A stretch of DNA of 64,000 nt from Gordionus sp. m RMFG-2023 (taxonomy: Eukaryota > Nematomorpha > Gordioida > Chordodea > Parachordodidae). Location of the stretch: the NCBI RefSeq assembly GCF_954871325.1, contig NC_088777.1:16221366-16285365 (forward strand), given 5' to 3'. Positions 1-11,789 of the stretch are shown piece by piece. The notes beneath the pieces are model-generated. The model had not been told where the DNA came from and made no database searches. It saw only the letters and a list, made by a program, of their open reading frames with translations. Each line of letters begins with the position of its first letter. Positions within the stretch are counted from its first letter, which is position 1. The position numbers and the translations under genes are program-made.

Positions 1-310
1 CAAGCTAATAGTACTCCCCCCCCCAGAAAAGTTCTGGACACGCCTATGGGGGAGGACTATTAGGTGGGGGTTTCTACCTTAAATTTTATTGGGAGTCTTT
101 AGGCCCACTTATTTTAAGCCTTTGGCTTACTTTTATATATAAATATTTTTTTCTGAAAATTATGAATTAGTTGTTTTAAAAATTATTAATTTATTTTTCT
201 ATCAAATCATTGTTTATAATGTTATATTGTATACATTTTTGGGGGAGTGGGATATGTTTAAAGGGAAAATGTTAATTAGCCCTATGGAATACTACACATA
301 TTTATTACGA
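1..310. repeat. Dispersed repeat, copy 1 (G-rich ends)
   Basis: This stretch matches 3080-3345 in the same orientation. Shared landmarks in order are a G-run, an AGGTGGG box, TAAATTTTATTGGAG-like text, an ATTTTTCT(A/T)TCAAAT box, and a TATATTRTATACAT box followed by another G-rich patch. No ORF or terminal inverted repeat was recognised. It is probably a degenerate non-autonomous DNA transposon, but the class is not determined. Confidence 0.5.
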
Positions 311-2379
311 AGAGTATTTTGACAATATCCAAATTTGTATATTTAGACGTGCTTGCATTTAATAATTTTTTTTCCTATTATTTATTTTTATTAAAAAATA
401 TTTTCCAATAGAAAAATTATTTTTACTGTCATTATTTTCTGCATTATAACTTGCTAGTAACAATTACGAATGATAAGTCAAAAGGTAGTATTTTTTTATA
501 GACTCCCTAAATAGCAGATATTCTAGAGAAACACCCATTAGAAGAAAGGGAAAATCTTTCCAAATCTATTCGTACTATTTGCAGGTTTTGCCTATCAAAA
601 TTGAGGCATATGACTACAACAAAGTGGACACAGCAAAAAAAGCATTTTAGGATACATCATGCTGCCATGAATGCGATTTTTATGATTAAATTTAATTTTA
701 CATGAACATATTTGTATTTAATACGTTTTATGATTATTTTACAATAAAAAAATTTCCCAAAGCTGAATTAATTTTAAAGTTATTTAAAATTTTATATCGT
801 AGTAATTTTTAACATATATTAGTATTAAAGTAACTCGTTCATAAAATTAGTAGTGCAGGGTTAAAATGATATGTACAAGAACAGGCAGATTTCTAATCGG
901 GTTGGAAATTTCTCACTTCTTGGTTAACGCACCTGAAATGGCGTAATATTTTATTAATAAATAATAATGATCATCTCTCCTTCCTTTGTAGATTCTTAAC
1001 TTTTTAAGGTCGTTGGCTCTGCTATTTAAGCTTTCTAAAATGTATTATATTGACCACTACGCAGTAGAATCACTGAGGGGGGGGGCGCAGGGGCTCGAGT
1101 CTCCTGAAAAATATGAAGAGCCCCCTCAAAATTTTGAAATTTATTTTTTATACCAATAAAAAAAAGGTAATTTTGAAAATGTTAAATTTTTTTTTTGAGC
1201 CTTCTGAAATTGTAAAAGCTACCTAGCCTCCAAATCCATAATATGACACATAATAGTGCTGGGACTTGGTATAAAAAACAAAAAAAGACTTGCGCAGTTT
1301 AAAAAACCTAAGAAAAAAGTGAACTTTTTAAAAAAAATTAAGAGCAAGAAAAATATTATTTAAAAAAAACAGCAAAATATATAACAATTTTTTTGAATAT
1401 TATGCATAGTTTTTTTAAAAAAAGTATACCTTTTAAAAATTTTGGAATGAATAATTAGCTACATTTCAATGATAGAGAAAGATAAAAAATTTTATTTGAA
1501 ATTATCTGAATTGAATTATATGAGTCTAGGTAAAAAAAGTTTACTATAAGTTTATGTTTTTTTAAAATATCATAAATTTAGTATTTATTATTTATTATTA
1601 CATAAAGCCAAGATTTAGATATATTTTTTTATAATTTCTTTACTTTGATATTATATTACTAAAACATATGTGTAAATAATATATCCTCAGAATTTAAAGT
1701 TATGGGATCTTCAAAATTTTTCTTTGTTTTCAAAAATATCTTTTTTTTCTATCTAAAATTTTATTTTATTATAGTATTATTAATATCTATTTATGGTTAT
1801 AAAGTAAATATGTTTAATTTTGAAATGATGAACTTTTTATTTCTTATGTAAAAATAGTATATTAATCGAAACACATAATAAAACTTACAGACATACTCCA
1901 GGCCTATAGCTAGAGGGGGGGGCAACAAGGGCTAGGCATGAGAAAACGATTTTTTTTATTTTTTAGATTTAGTTATGTTTAGGCCCCATATTTTAAAAAA
2001 CGAAGCTTATTTGGAAAAAACTCAAATTCAAAATATCTATTTTATTTTCTATTTTAACCAGAAATTCCAATAACCTTTCTATTAAATTTACCATTAAATT
2101 TAAAATCCCTCTTCCAAAAAGCAAAATATAAAGAATCAAAATTGCATACGAAAATTTTTATTTTAACAACTTAATAAAAAACCACATTTAAAATATCGTA
2201 AGTTTTTTAAATTATATTTATTTAGATTAAATAATAAAAGAGAAGTAGAATCTGACGCCGAGAATTAGAGATTTGAACAATGGAAGCACTAAAGGATGCA
2301 AATAATTGATCAACTAAATCACAAATCAATTGATATCAATAGCAGAGAAAATAATCTTAAACTACATAGTGACTATTGG
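311..2379. other. Gene-free AT-rich stretch
   Basis: No credible coding exon is seen on either strand. Short GC-richer patches near 1064-1250 and 1900-1990 carry G-runs and phrases such as GGCCTATAGCTAGAGG that resemble the edges of the dispersed repeats at the left end, so they are probably further decayed repeat copies. Confidence 0.4.
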
Positions 2380-2384
2380 AAGCC

Positions 2385-2800
2385 GGTTATTTTGTTATGG
2401 CTGATGACTCTAGAGATGTTAGTCTATATGAGCAATTTAGCGTATGTGCTAGATACGTTTATAAAATAAAAACACCAAAAGAATCTCTTATATCTCTGGA
2501 GAAAGTTGATGACCTATAGGCAGAGTCAATGACAAAAACCTATAAACACTCAAAATAACAAATCTATAAATACTATTTATATTGTCAAAGCATAATGCGA
2601 CAAATTTTATGAAATGGCATCTTTCAGGAGTTTAGGAAAGATATAATAATATATCAAAATAGCTGTATATGTGCACTGCTATACAGATAAGCTCAACCAT
2701 GTCTTGATCTCTGCCTATAAATCAGTACCTCAACAACCAAGTTTTAAATGTTTTAAAAGGCATTCATGTTGAAATTAAGTAAAATGTAAAAACATTGATG
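2385..2800 (+). mobile_element. hAT transposase remnant (ZMYM1/DUF4371-like)
   Basis: Translation gives blocks typical of the ZMYM1-like (DUF4371) branch of hAT transposases: VMADDSRDVSLYEQFSVC followed by an ARYV-like block, then YIKIAVYVHCYTDKLNHVL. The second matches the usual 'YVHC.aH.LNLV' block of the family. The blocks lie in different frames and are separated by stops, so the gene is dead. No terminal inverted repeats could be assigned. A second remnant of the same branch lies on the opposite strand at 5190-5790; whether both come from one insertion is unclear. Confidence 0.55.
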
Positions 2801-4154
2801 CCTTGAGTTCTAAGATAAGAAATATTGTATTATAACGATAGGTGTGGTAATAATATTCTAGAAAATATAGGCCATGGTGATATGATAAAAGTGGAAGGGA
2901 TTTTATATATTATTTTACAGTTTGATACATTTATTTATATGTAAATATTTAAAAATTACCAACAATATGTTAAAAAATTCAGACACATTAACAGCAATGG
3001 TTATTTTTAGATCTCTTATTATTTCACTGTCAGAATTAGGAAATGAATCTAATTTTGACTTACATAAACGTGGCCAGGGTTTTGCTAAGGGAAGGGGGGG
3101 GGGTTACTACTAGGTGGGTATTTTCCATAAATTTTATTGGAGATTTTAAGATCATCTATTGTAGAAATTTAGCTATGTTACATTATTTAAAAAATAGTTT
3201 TGGTTTCACTTTTTTTATTAAACACTTTTTCCTAAAAATTCAAAATATAGTCATTATTTAAAAAAAATGATAAATTTTTTACCTATTTTTCTTTCAAATG
3301 ATTATTTATAGTGATATATTATATACATAGGGGAAGAGGATTAAGGGGGGGGGGGGAGGGGGTTGTCTACTAGGGTAAAAACTTTTTTAGCTTAAAATTA
3401 TATTTATGAGAACAGGCAAATTTTCGAAGGGGAGTGGGAATCCCACCAGCTACGCCTTTGAATTTATATAATATGAAAATCACAAATTAAAGATAATTAC
3501 GTTCTACCATTTTTAATGATTTTATTTATCTGAATGTTGTTTCTGCTAATTTTTCTGATCAAACAAACAAGATTTATAAGTAAATTTGGTTATTATGATA
3601 AATAAAATTTTGCCAAGAATATATTAAAAGTACACTTTACATCCCTCTTATCCCCTTTTTTAAATATGATCTCATATCCCTATCTACTAACTTAAAAGGT
3701 CTTTTATAAATAAAAATCTATATTCGTTTTTTGGGGCCTACACTGTTTTACTATCCTCTTATACGCTTCTTTTTGCCTGGGTTTTTTATTTCTGTCTGCA
3801 AGCCTTAATTAAAAGGACAGGCTTCCATAACCCCTCTAATCTGAATAATTAGTTTTCTCTTAATCATCGAGTTATTCAAGCTAAAATAATATTAAATTAC
3901 AGGGATACAAAATGATAATATATTTATGGGAAGAGTATAATATTGCTTGGTATATAAAATTAACAATAAAATCCTCCACTAATATCAACCGAAATGTTTG
4001 TAGTATAGTCTTAAGCCTATCGCTAACCCTGCCCACAACCTGTATAAGGCCTTAACTTCAGAGGTGGATTGGGAGAGAAAAGGCCCTATGTAACTACTAT
4101 TACCCATCTGCCTTCAGACTTAGTTATCTAAAATTTAAATACTGTATTTATTAA
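2801..4154. other. Intergenic, contains repeat copy 2
   Basis: No gene is visible. Positions 3080-3345 are the second copy of the left-end G-rich repeat. The part from 3460 to 4154 has no recognised content. Short ORFs here are unconserved AT-rich sequence. Confidence 0.4.
3080..3345. repeat. Dispersed repeat, copy 2 (G-rich ends)
   Basis: Direct-orientation match to about 55-270. It begins at a G9 run (3097 region) and ends at a G-rich patch near 3345-3360. The two copies differ at many sites, so both are old. Confidence 0.5.
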
Positions 4155-5189
4155 CAGGGCCGAACTTGGAGACTAAAGGTCCCATGGGACATTTCTAAAA
4201 GAAGTCTCATAATTGGGGGCTTCGCCTCAAAACTCCCATTTGCCGGCTTATGGCCCGCTTTTAGCCTGCCTGCGTCTGGGAATTATATGATTTTATTTGA
4301 AATCAACTCCATATATTAAAATTTAATAGAATTCCTATCTTTTTAATATTAAGTGTAATATTTAAAAGAATTACTCGTTCTTTGAGTTGGGATATATTAT
4401 TCCTCGAGTTAATTTATAAACTTTTGTGTTCAAAATTACTATATATATTGTTTCATTCATTTAATGGCCATCAAGCCAATCTGCCTTTAATAAAGAAATG
4501 ATTTTAAGTAATCTTCCCATATTTTTTTATAAATGAGGATTAATTTTATAATATAATTTTATTTTTTCATGTGATATATTAACTAAATCTTATCTGTTTT
4601 ATATATATTTTCTTTATTTTATATTTATATGGTGCTGGGAGATTACCTGTAGTAAATAACGGGAAATAATAAATGGTGGGAAATCATTGATTGCAATATC
4701 TCTTAAGATGATTAGAAAAAAAAATAGGTTAACAAAAAAACGAAATATTTAAAAGAATTAAATAAAATATGTGTTATATTTTTATAATATTAAAATAAAA
4801 AACGTAATATAAATATACTATAATATCGAAAGAGAAGTAAAATAAGTATTTAGTTGTTAATAATATGTGCCGATAGTGAGCTTGATCTAATAATAGTATA
4901 TTGAGCAGGACGCGAAACCGATATCATTTGATTAAATCTGGCATCTGCCGCAAAATGTTAGATCTTAAAAAATTGAAGCACAGGAGTGAGGCAAAACGAG
5001 AATAATCTTCTTTTTATATCGCTAAACTCTTTAACATCTAAAATTATCAATGTTGCTAATCGTATTAAAAATTTACTTCAGATTCTTTTAACATGTACTT
5101 GCATTCTGTAGTCGAACATATATGAATCGTAACAAAATAGGAAAATGAAACAGAATTAGAATGATTATGGTTTATCACTGTATGCATAT

Positions 5190-5790
5190 CCTATTTCACT
5201 CAGTCATAGATACCAATATATTAAAACCTCTAAATGATATAAAATTAATACTATAAGAAACCATTAAACGTTTGCTTCTAAACCGCGTTTGAATTGAACA
5301 CTTAGAAAGAGAGGAATTTGTTGAAGTTGTGCCTAAGATTAAGTTTCCTCCTGGCTTAACAATTTTCGTATTAATGGTGATTATTTGCATCAATAATCAA
5401 GAATCCCACATTAGATTTCTTCCAATAATTATCTTCTATTGGCATCATCATAAAGCCCTCTAGATAATCCTGCAATTTGCCAGGTTCTGCTGTGTAATCA
5501 CTATGATGAATCAATTCGTCTGTATTCTTATTCAAGTCAATAAGTAGATTGTCATAAATTCAAGAAAATGAAATAGTTTATATCGCACCTCATCACTATC
5601 TACCTTAGCTAATGAAGAGATTCTTTTCAAAGCCTCTTTAATTTCATCAAAACTTCTAGGATGGATATTGATTTTCGAAAATCTTACTGAAAAACTAATT
5701 ACTATCTGATCAATGATATCCCGAAATACTTCAATTCTGTAATTTTGAACGAAGTCATTTAAACGCTCATCTGAACATTTCTTAAATCAC
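5190..5790 (-). mobile_element. hAT (ZMYM1-like) transposase remnant
   Basis: Reading from 5790 downward gives YRIEVFRDIIDQIVISFSVR, the 'EVF..IID.ii..l..RF' block that lies before the C-terminal part of ZMYM1/DUF4371-type hAT transposases. An acidic and aromatic stretch (DYLEGFMMMP) follows in another frame. A tail ending FNILVSMTE resembles the 'La.LSIe.e' end of the dimerisation domain. Frames change and stops intervene, so it is a pseudogene. It lies inside the hAT bounded at 4155 and 9009 and is probably what remains of that element's own transposase. Confidence 0.5.
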
Positions 5791-6295
5791 TTACTTTTAC
5801 GACTAATTCTATGCTGCGGTATTTCAGTTTCCATGCATTTATCACCAGGTTTCATCAAATCAGCATATTTTTATTAATAGATAATGCCATATTTGTTGCT
5901 TTCATATGTATTAAGAGGATATTTATTGAATTTGAGGAAAATATAGAATCTTCAACTATTTCCAGACAGGTAAAATCTTTAAATTTCTTAAATATCTTGA
6001 TAGAGGCCCAATTATTTCTAAATTTTTCAAAGAAATTTGTGGCGTTAGTTTATAATCTCCATACTGTAGCGCAGAAAAATCCTCAAACATTTACACTGGG
6101 TTCTGTTATATGAACTTAACAAATACGGTTAATTTTAGTTAGGGGAAAGGGGTTATAAATAAAAATAATCCAACCAACCAGTATTTTAAATCAGGGACAT
6201 GGGAAAGTTTTCAGGGCTATTAGGTAATTTTTATCTTAACTCAAAATAAGTTTTGCAAATTCAAAAATATTTTATTTTTAGGCATTTTTATATAT

Positions 6296-6587
6296 CAGAG
6301 ACCTGCAGAGGTACTATTTGAACAACCCGGCCCGAACTTTTTTAGAAAAAATTTTCGGCCCGGCCCGAGTTTTATTTTCAGGCCCGGCCCTGATTTTTTA
6401 AAAATATATAATATTTATTTTTTATTTTTATGGCTAATAATGGCGTTTTAAAATATTTGGTTTTAAAATATACATCCCGGCCCGGTTATTTTTTAAAAAA
6501 AATTTTTTAGGCCCGGCTCGGGTATAAAAAATTAAAATATGGCGCAGCCCGTGCATCCGGGCCGGGCTTAGGGCCTGCAGGTCTCTG
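6296..6587. mobile_element. MITE, CAGAGACCTGCAG family
   Basis: The 292-bp element starts CAGAGACCTGCAG and ends with the exact inverse CTGCAGGTCTCTG. The interior alternates GGCCCGGCCC-like GC-rich blocks with poly(T)/poly(A), so it is strikingly GC-rich for this genome. A second full copy with the same termini lies at 25247-26072, and degenerate relatives occur in other DHX15 introns. No coding potential. The 8-bp duplication seen at the 25-kb copy suggests hAT mobilisation. Confidence 0.75.
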
Positions 6588-7090
6588 CTGTAAAACATAC
6601 ATATATATATTTAATATTAAAATAATCATATTTACAGAGTTTGGTTTTGTTTGTATTGTTTATTATTTCATTTCTCTCTATTCCCATTAAATATTTATAT
6701 TTATATGCATATAATAATATTCTATTTCCTACAATTATACTTGTTTTTTAGGACATATTCATTATTAAATTAAGCTCTTTTTAGAGCCTTCGATACTTAT
6801 AATATATATATATTTATTTTTATCTATTAATTTTATATACTTGTTTTAAGTGTTTTATCATTTTTTTAAAATAAATAAAAAGATTTTATTTGTAAATAAA
6901 TAAAAAAATATGTATAAATTAATTAAACAGGGATGGTGAAGAAATTTTATTCATATAATTAATAGGTAACTAACGGTAACTCGGGGAAATTTTCGATATT
7001 ATTATTTTTTTTATTGTTTAAATATTTTTTTTATTATTTTTTTTAATTTTTTTTATTTTTATTTTTTTTATTAATAAATAAAAAAATAGA

Positions 7091-7450
7091 TAAAACTAGA
7101 TATTCATAATATACTAGAGAATTAAGATTTTTTCTTGAAATTTTCAATTATTTAAGATTCTATTTAAGATTTATTCTTAAAATTTTCAATTATTTAAGAT
7201 TCATTTAAAATTTTTCAAATACTAGATATTTAAGATTTTTTTCTTAAAATTTAAATTTTCTAAAACTATATAATCATAATATACTAGAGAATTAAAATTT
7301 TTTCTTGAAATTTTCAATTATTTAAGATTCATTCTATTTTTAATTTAATTTAAAATTTTGAATCAAATACTAAATATTTAAGATAAAAATATAATCATAA
7401 TATACTAGAGAATTAAGATTTTTTCTTGAAATTTTCAATCAAATTCTAGA
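7091..7450. repeat. Loose tandem repeat inside Merlin
   Basis: A segment containing ATAATATACTAGAGAATTAA followed by a TTTTTTCTTGAAATTTTCAA box recurs three times, near 7107, 7278 and 7403, with variable spacers. It is non-coding and lies between the 3' end of the transposase gene and the left terminal repeat. Confidence 0.6.
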
Positions 7451-7503
7451 TAATTAATCAATTTATTTCAATAAACAATGATAATATAGATATATATATA
7501 ATT

Positions 7504-8510
7504 TTAAGGAAAAACAAAAATAGTTTTATACATATTTATATCATTTAAAAATTTAATTAATTTATTTAAATTGGACATATTTTTAATTTTGCGAAAATAA
7601 CTGTATTGACATATATACAAATGAGTTGAAGATTTTTTTCCATTTCTGGGTATGCTTGCCTTAAGATCCCTCCATAAACGCTCAATGCGTTGAGTATGGG
7701 TTGATATATCATTAGGGTCTACAAAATTTTGACTGTGATTCACTGAGTAATGGTCATAGCCATTTTCATTTAGATTGTTATAACTTAACAAATATTAAAT
7801 TTTAAGATTTATCAATATTTAAATTACCCCTTCCATTTGTCCGTCATTATAGTTGAATCAGTATGGACATGTTTGCTGATTATACCTGGAAGGGTATCTT
7901 TATCTCTTTTTTCTGTATGAGAAATAAAAAAATTCCCATCATTTCTTGAAATTCCTCCTACAACCCAAATGGCATTAGATTTTAGAATCCTCCCTGTGTT
8001 ATTTTTCCTTTTAAAAATATGGGATTCATCTATTTCAATCACATGCCCAGGGCCCCCTATTTTGTCAAAATTAATTGCCTGTGTATGGCAGCAAATCTTT
8101 CTAAATATAGCTTACCTAAAAAATACTTATTGACAAATATTACAAATAAATATATACCATTTTCCAATGGTACATTGTGCTAACTCTATTAAAGGAAGGC
8201 TATCGGATATTGACGTCAAGGACACAAAAAGATATATTAGATGTATAAATTTGTTAACAGGGATATTAACATTTTCAAATATAGAGCCTAATTAATAAAA
8301 TAAATTTAAAAAATAATATATTGTTAAACCCTTCCATATAGAATTGCTGCTTGTACATATTTTGCATCTTACTCTATAAGATGCTGCATTTCTCTCCATT
8401 ATCATATTATTATTACAACACGTGTGATTATCTAGAAGTTCGTAGTCTTTTAAAAAAGCTATGGTTCTTGTATAACAATTTATGATATCGGTAAAAATAA
8501 GATATTCCAT
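7504..8510 (-). CDS. Merlin transposase (spliced, one apparent break)
   Basis: This is a DDE-type transposase of the Merlin/IS1016 group that cuts and pastes the surrounding element. The N-terminal exon (from 8510) has a Cys-pair zinc-ribbon-like block (NHTCC and RCKIC). The next segment reads SIFENVNIPVNKF. The catalytic core follows with GGPGHVIEIDESHIFKR (first Asp region), then WVVGGI and DKWKG. Joined across a 44-nt intron comes YNNLNENGYDHYSVNHSQNF, and then HTQRIERLWRDLK with the catalytic acidic residue. Introns inferred from GT/AG and protein continuity are about 42, 42 and 44 nt. At the second junction none of the splice choices I tried avoids an in-frame stop, so this copy has probably lost function recently. 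The start at 8510 is the first Met before the zinc block. Confidence 0.8.
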
Positions 8511-8728
8511 TATAATATTATAATTATGGTCTTTTAATAATTAAAAATAACAACAATAAATAAAAATAAATTAAAAATAAATTTATAAAAAAAGATGAAA
8601 AATTTCCCCGAGATACCGTTAATTACCAATTAATGTTTTAACAACAAATAAAAATAGGGAAATGGTTTTATTATTCGACTATTGAGTTTGAGGGTTCAAC
8701 ATTTAATTCTAATTTCCTTTTATTTCTT

Positions 8729-8802
8729 TATAGCGCTTACGCTTATAGTGCTTACGCTTATAGTGCTTACGCTTATAGTGCTTACGCTTATAGTGCTTAT
8801 AA
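8729..8802. repeat. 15-bp minisatellite
   Basis: About five tandem copies of GCTTACGCTTATAGT, nearly perfect. It lies between the Merlin element and the right end of the enclosing hAT. The low divergence points to recent slippage. Confidence 0.85.
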
Positions 8803-9009
8803 TTATTCCATCTAAAATTTTTAATAATTAATTTAAAATTATTATATATAAAAATTATGTTTAAACACATATTTAGATTTTATATCAGCTTTTTTGAAAA
8901 AATATCTTTTTTCTTCCTAAGGCCTCAAAATTCTTTCCTAAAGGCCCCAATTTTTTAAAATCTTAAGGCCTCATGCGACATTTTCCCTAGGCTGGCCAGC
9001 CGGCCCCTG

Positions 9010-9892
9010 CTTATAAGTAATATATACGAGCCATATTTGAGTATTATATTCATTTAATTTTATTACGGTACCATTCAGAGCAAAAAAGCAATTTAATAAA
9101 TATTATTTTTAAAAAAACATTCATCTCCTAGACAGATAGTAGACACTAAATATTAAAACTTGGCCATAGCTTCAACCTATTTTTAATCTGAATTAGTAAA
9201 AATAGTATTTATTAAATAATAATCTCCCTTCAAGCTTATCTAATATTTTAAAAATCTAGATATCAGCCCTCCATTTGGATAAACAAATTTATAACTAAGA
9301 GACCATAACCGAAATGTTATTGTATTGTATGTACATGAATCATGATAATATTTAAATTATCTTGGGCTAAAACATTATAAAATTGTAATTAATTTAAGTA
9401 AATAAGGATTATACCAATTGGATTTATTTTAATAAAAAAATTCATAAGTATTTGCACTAAATAAGATTGATATTTTAATTGCCAATAAATATTAACAGCA
9501 TACTGCTTACCTTAGCAGAGGCTAATAAAATTAACAAACTTTGCAACTTTATCTCTAATTTCAACCACCATCAATAGACTTTGCTTGTACCTATCACTTT
9601 TAATTTTTTTCTGAAAAAAATACTTAAACCTATTGAATTCTTATTCCTTATGCAGAATCAATGATATATATCATTGTGCAGAATATAACATTACAAATTT
9701 TTAGATAGTTCCAGTGAGTATAATAATGTTTTTCCTAAAAATTTCAAATTATTAAATATTATTTGAGTTATTTATTATTGTGATACTTTATTATTTAGTT
9801 ACAAATTTAATATTTTTGATAGATCCAACTAAAATTTATATCTTATCCATAAGTAACTTTCTCAACAAATATGATTTTTTTATAATAATAAT
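9010..9892. other. Intergenic, nothing recognised
   Basis: AT-rich sequence between the hAT right end and the gypsy element. No exon, RNA gene or structured repeat could be supported. Confidence 0.4.
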
Positions 9893-9897
9893 ATTTC

Positions 9898-10151
9898 TGT
9901 TGATATGACCGATTAATACTGACCTTTAAATTGTTTTTTTTTATGTTTATATAAATTGATTTTTTTTATAAATTGTGAAGATTGATTTTTATAAATTATT
10001 ATATTAATATGTAAATTGTTATATAAGCATGATATTTTAGTTTTAAAATAGTAAAATTTTAATAAATTGAATAAAATTAAACTCGTAACTTTGATTCATT
10101 CTAAATTAAATGAAATTGAACTCGTAACATTCCTATTTTTAGAAAACTTTA
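9898..10151 (+). repeat. 5' LTR of gypsy fossil
   Basis: Matches 15016-15264 over its whole length. Its left edge is fixed by the ATTTC duplication and its right edge by the adjacent TGG-starting primer-binding site. Confidence 0.88.
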
Positions 10152-10170
10152 TGGTGGCAGTTCCGCTACA
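10152..10170 (+). promoter_or_regulatory. Primer-binding site of gypsy fossil
   Basis: TGGTGGCAGTTCCG follows directly after the LTR. Retroviral-type elements prime minus-strand synthesis from a tRNA 3' end (CCA), which pairs with the TGG. The exact tRNA was not identified. Confidence 0.6.
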
Positions 10171-10202
10171 TATTCGAGGAAATGGCAAATAAATAAATAA
10201 AT

Positions 10203-11260
10203 ATGAAACAGATTCCCAATAATAATGTTAATATAAATATTGAATTTCCAATATACTCCGGAAATGGCGATCTTTTTTTGAGTAGATTCGAAGACATCTT
10301 TAAGGACACTCAGATCTCGGACATCGAAAAAGCAGGTTCCTTTACAAGAAGACTACCAGGATGAGGTATATATCAAGCTCAAATCGAAATGTTCACCTAC
10401 CGACTTCATCAATACATCGATATTGATTGAAAAATTTTGGGTATTACACCCGAGGTAATCTACAAGTTCCAACTTATTATTATTTAACGCAGCTGTACAA
10501 GGTAAGAACGAAAGTTACATCAATTGGGTAAGTAGATTATGCATTTTAAAAAATGAATGTTTGCTAAGTGATAGTAGAGTTATTGAAAAAGTAAAAATTT
10601 CATCAAAATATTAGGCAGAAAATTACGTTAAAAGAAAACATTACATTAGCAGAAGTTCTTACTTTAAAAGATGATTTTGAAAAGTTAGAATTGAAAGAAA
10701 ATTTAATTGCTAAAGTTGAAAATATTTCTTTAAACGAAAGAAGAGAAGATGATACAACCGTGAAACATGTAGAAAGGCAAAGAGGCAGGAAAACAGAAGA
10801 AAATAAACAATTGGTGAGATATGGAGACCATGACGAACGACAAAATTTACAATCTAATTACGGTAACAGACAACGATGGACAACAAGAGGCCATGACTTT
10901 CAAAGAAATAATTATAAAGGAAATAATTATAAGCCCAGATATCAAGGAAATAATTACAACCCTAGATATCAGAATTATAACGCGAATTATTACAACATCG
11001 TCAGAGCAAACTATCCAGGATCGTACAATAATTCTTCGAGATTTGATAATAGAGCTAGTTATAATGACAATAACTATATTAATTATAGGTTTAATAATGA
11101 TTATAATTACAGATATAACAGACATTACAACGTTCAAGATTTATTCAAAGATATAACGTTAATCATAATATTGGAAATCAAGGAAGAAATCAAGTATGCA
11201 ATTGTAAATATCATAACAACGATAATAATCAATCACGATATACAAATAAAGTAAACACTG
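10203..11260 (+). pseudogene. gag region of gypsy fossil
   Basis: The N-terminal part reads NINIEFPIYSGNGDLFLSRF, typical of short gypsy gag proteins. The part from 10691 to 11254 is rich in Asn, Tyr, Arg and Gly, a low-complexity nucleic-acid-binding tail. No clear CCHC knuckle was seen. Broken, as is the rest of the element. Confidence 0.6.
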
Positions 11261-11343
11261 TAAATATAGAAGAGATAAAAGAAGATGATAATGACAAACT
11301 AGAAAGAAAAGAATATAATTTATACAATTTAGACATAAACAAT

Positions 11344-11574
11344 ATGGATACCGAAAATAATTATACAGCTAACGATGTATATAAGGTTTCAGTATATTTG
11401 AACGACATGCCTATTTTGATGCAGATCGACACCGGTTCAAGGTATAGTATCCTACCGATACATATCGCGAAAAAGATTGGAGTTAAAATCTTAAATAAAT
11501 TAGATATTAAATTAACTGGATATGATGGAAACACAATAAATGTATTAGGAACTACCAAAGTCATCAAATCTTAA
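11344..11574 (+). pseudogene. Aspartic protease region of gypsy fossil
   Basis: Contains MQIDTGSRYSILP, the retropepsin D-T/S-G active-site signature with the usual hydrophobic flank. It lies between gag and reverse transcriptase as expected for Ty3/gypsy. Confidence 0.75.
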
Positions 11575-11789
11575 CTGCTTATGTAGTCCAGAGTGATAAG
11601 ATTGCACTGTTAAGAAGGACCTGGATAACAGTTTTTGGGAATCTAGATAAATTTGTGAATATGGTTGAGGATGATTATGGTAATACTATACAAGAATTAA
11701 TTAAGCAATGCAATTTTAAACTTAACGAAAAACCAATGCTTCGCAGCTATGTCAAATTACGTTTAAAACTATGCCACACCGAAAATCAT

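Larger units (their letters stand above)
6965..8627 (-). mobile_element. Merlin DNA transposon
   Basis: Terminal inverted repeats start GGTAACTAACGGTA on the left and, reverse-complemented, GGTAATTAACGGTA on the right. Both run into CTCGGGGAAATTTT. Flanking 8-bp sequences AATTAATA and AATTAATG match at 7 of 8 positions, fitting the 8-9 bp duplication known for Merlin. The element is 1663 bp and encodes a spliced IS1016-related transposase on the minus strand. Three similar segments of about 70 bp between 7090 and 7450 form a loose repeat downstream of the gene. It is inserted in the 4155-9009 hAT. Confidence 0.85.
4155..9009. mobile_element. Composite hAT transposon with nested insertions
   Basis: The left end reads CAGGGCCGAACTTGG and the right end, reverse-complemented, reads CAGGGGCCGGCTGGCC. 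Both have the CAG-start and GGCC-rich form common in hAT elements. Subterminal text is also shared in inverted orientation (a TTGGGG.CTT box and a CATG.G box). Eight-base flanks are TTTATTAA and CTTATAAG, only 5 of 8 identical, as expected for an old target duplication. Inside are ZMYM1-like transposase pieces on the minus strand, a CAGAGACC-type MITE and a complete Merlin element. The outer boundaries are inferred; the internal elements are better supported. Confidence 0.5.

Noticed and set aside
5811-6113. Plus-strand ORF of 100 codons
   Set aside because: Lies opposite decayed hAT transposase sequence and has no recognisable domain; composition is that of random AT-rich DNA.
10847-11137. 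Minus-strand ORF of 96 codons with Ile/Val-rich translation
   Set aside because: It is the antisense shadow of the Asn/Tyr-rich gag tail of the gypsy fossil; no family resemblance.
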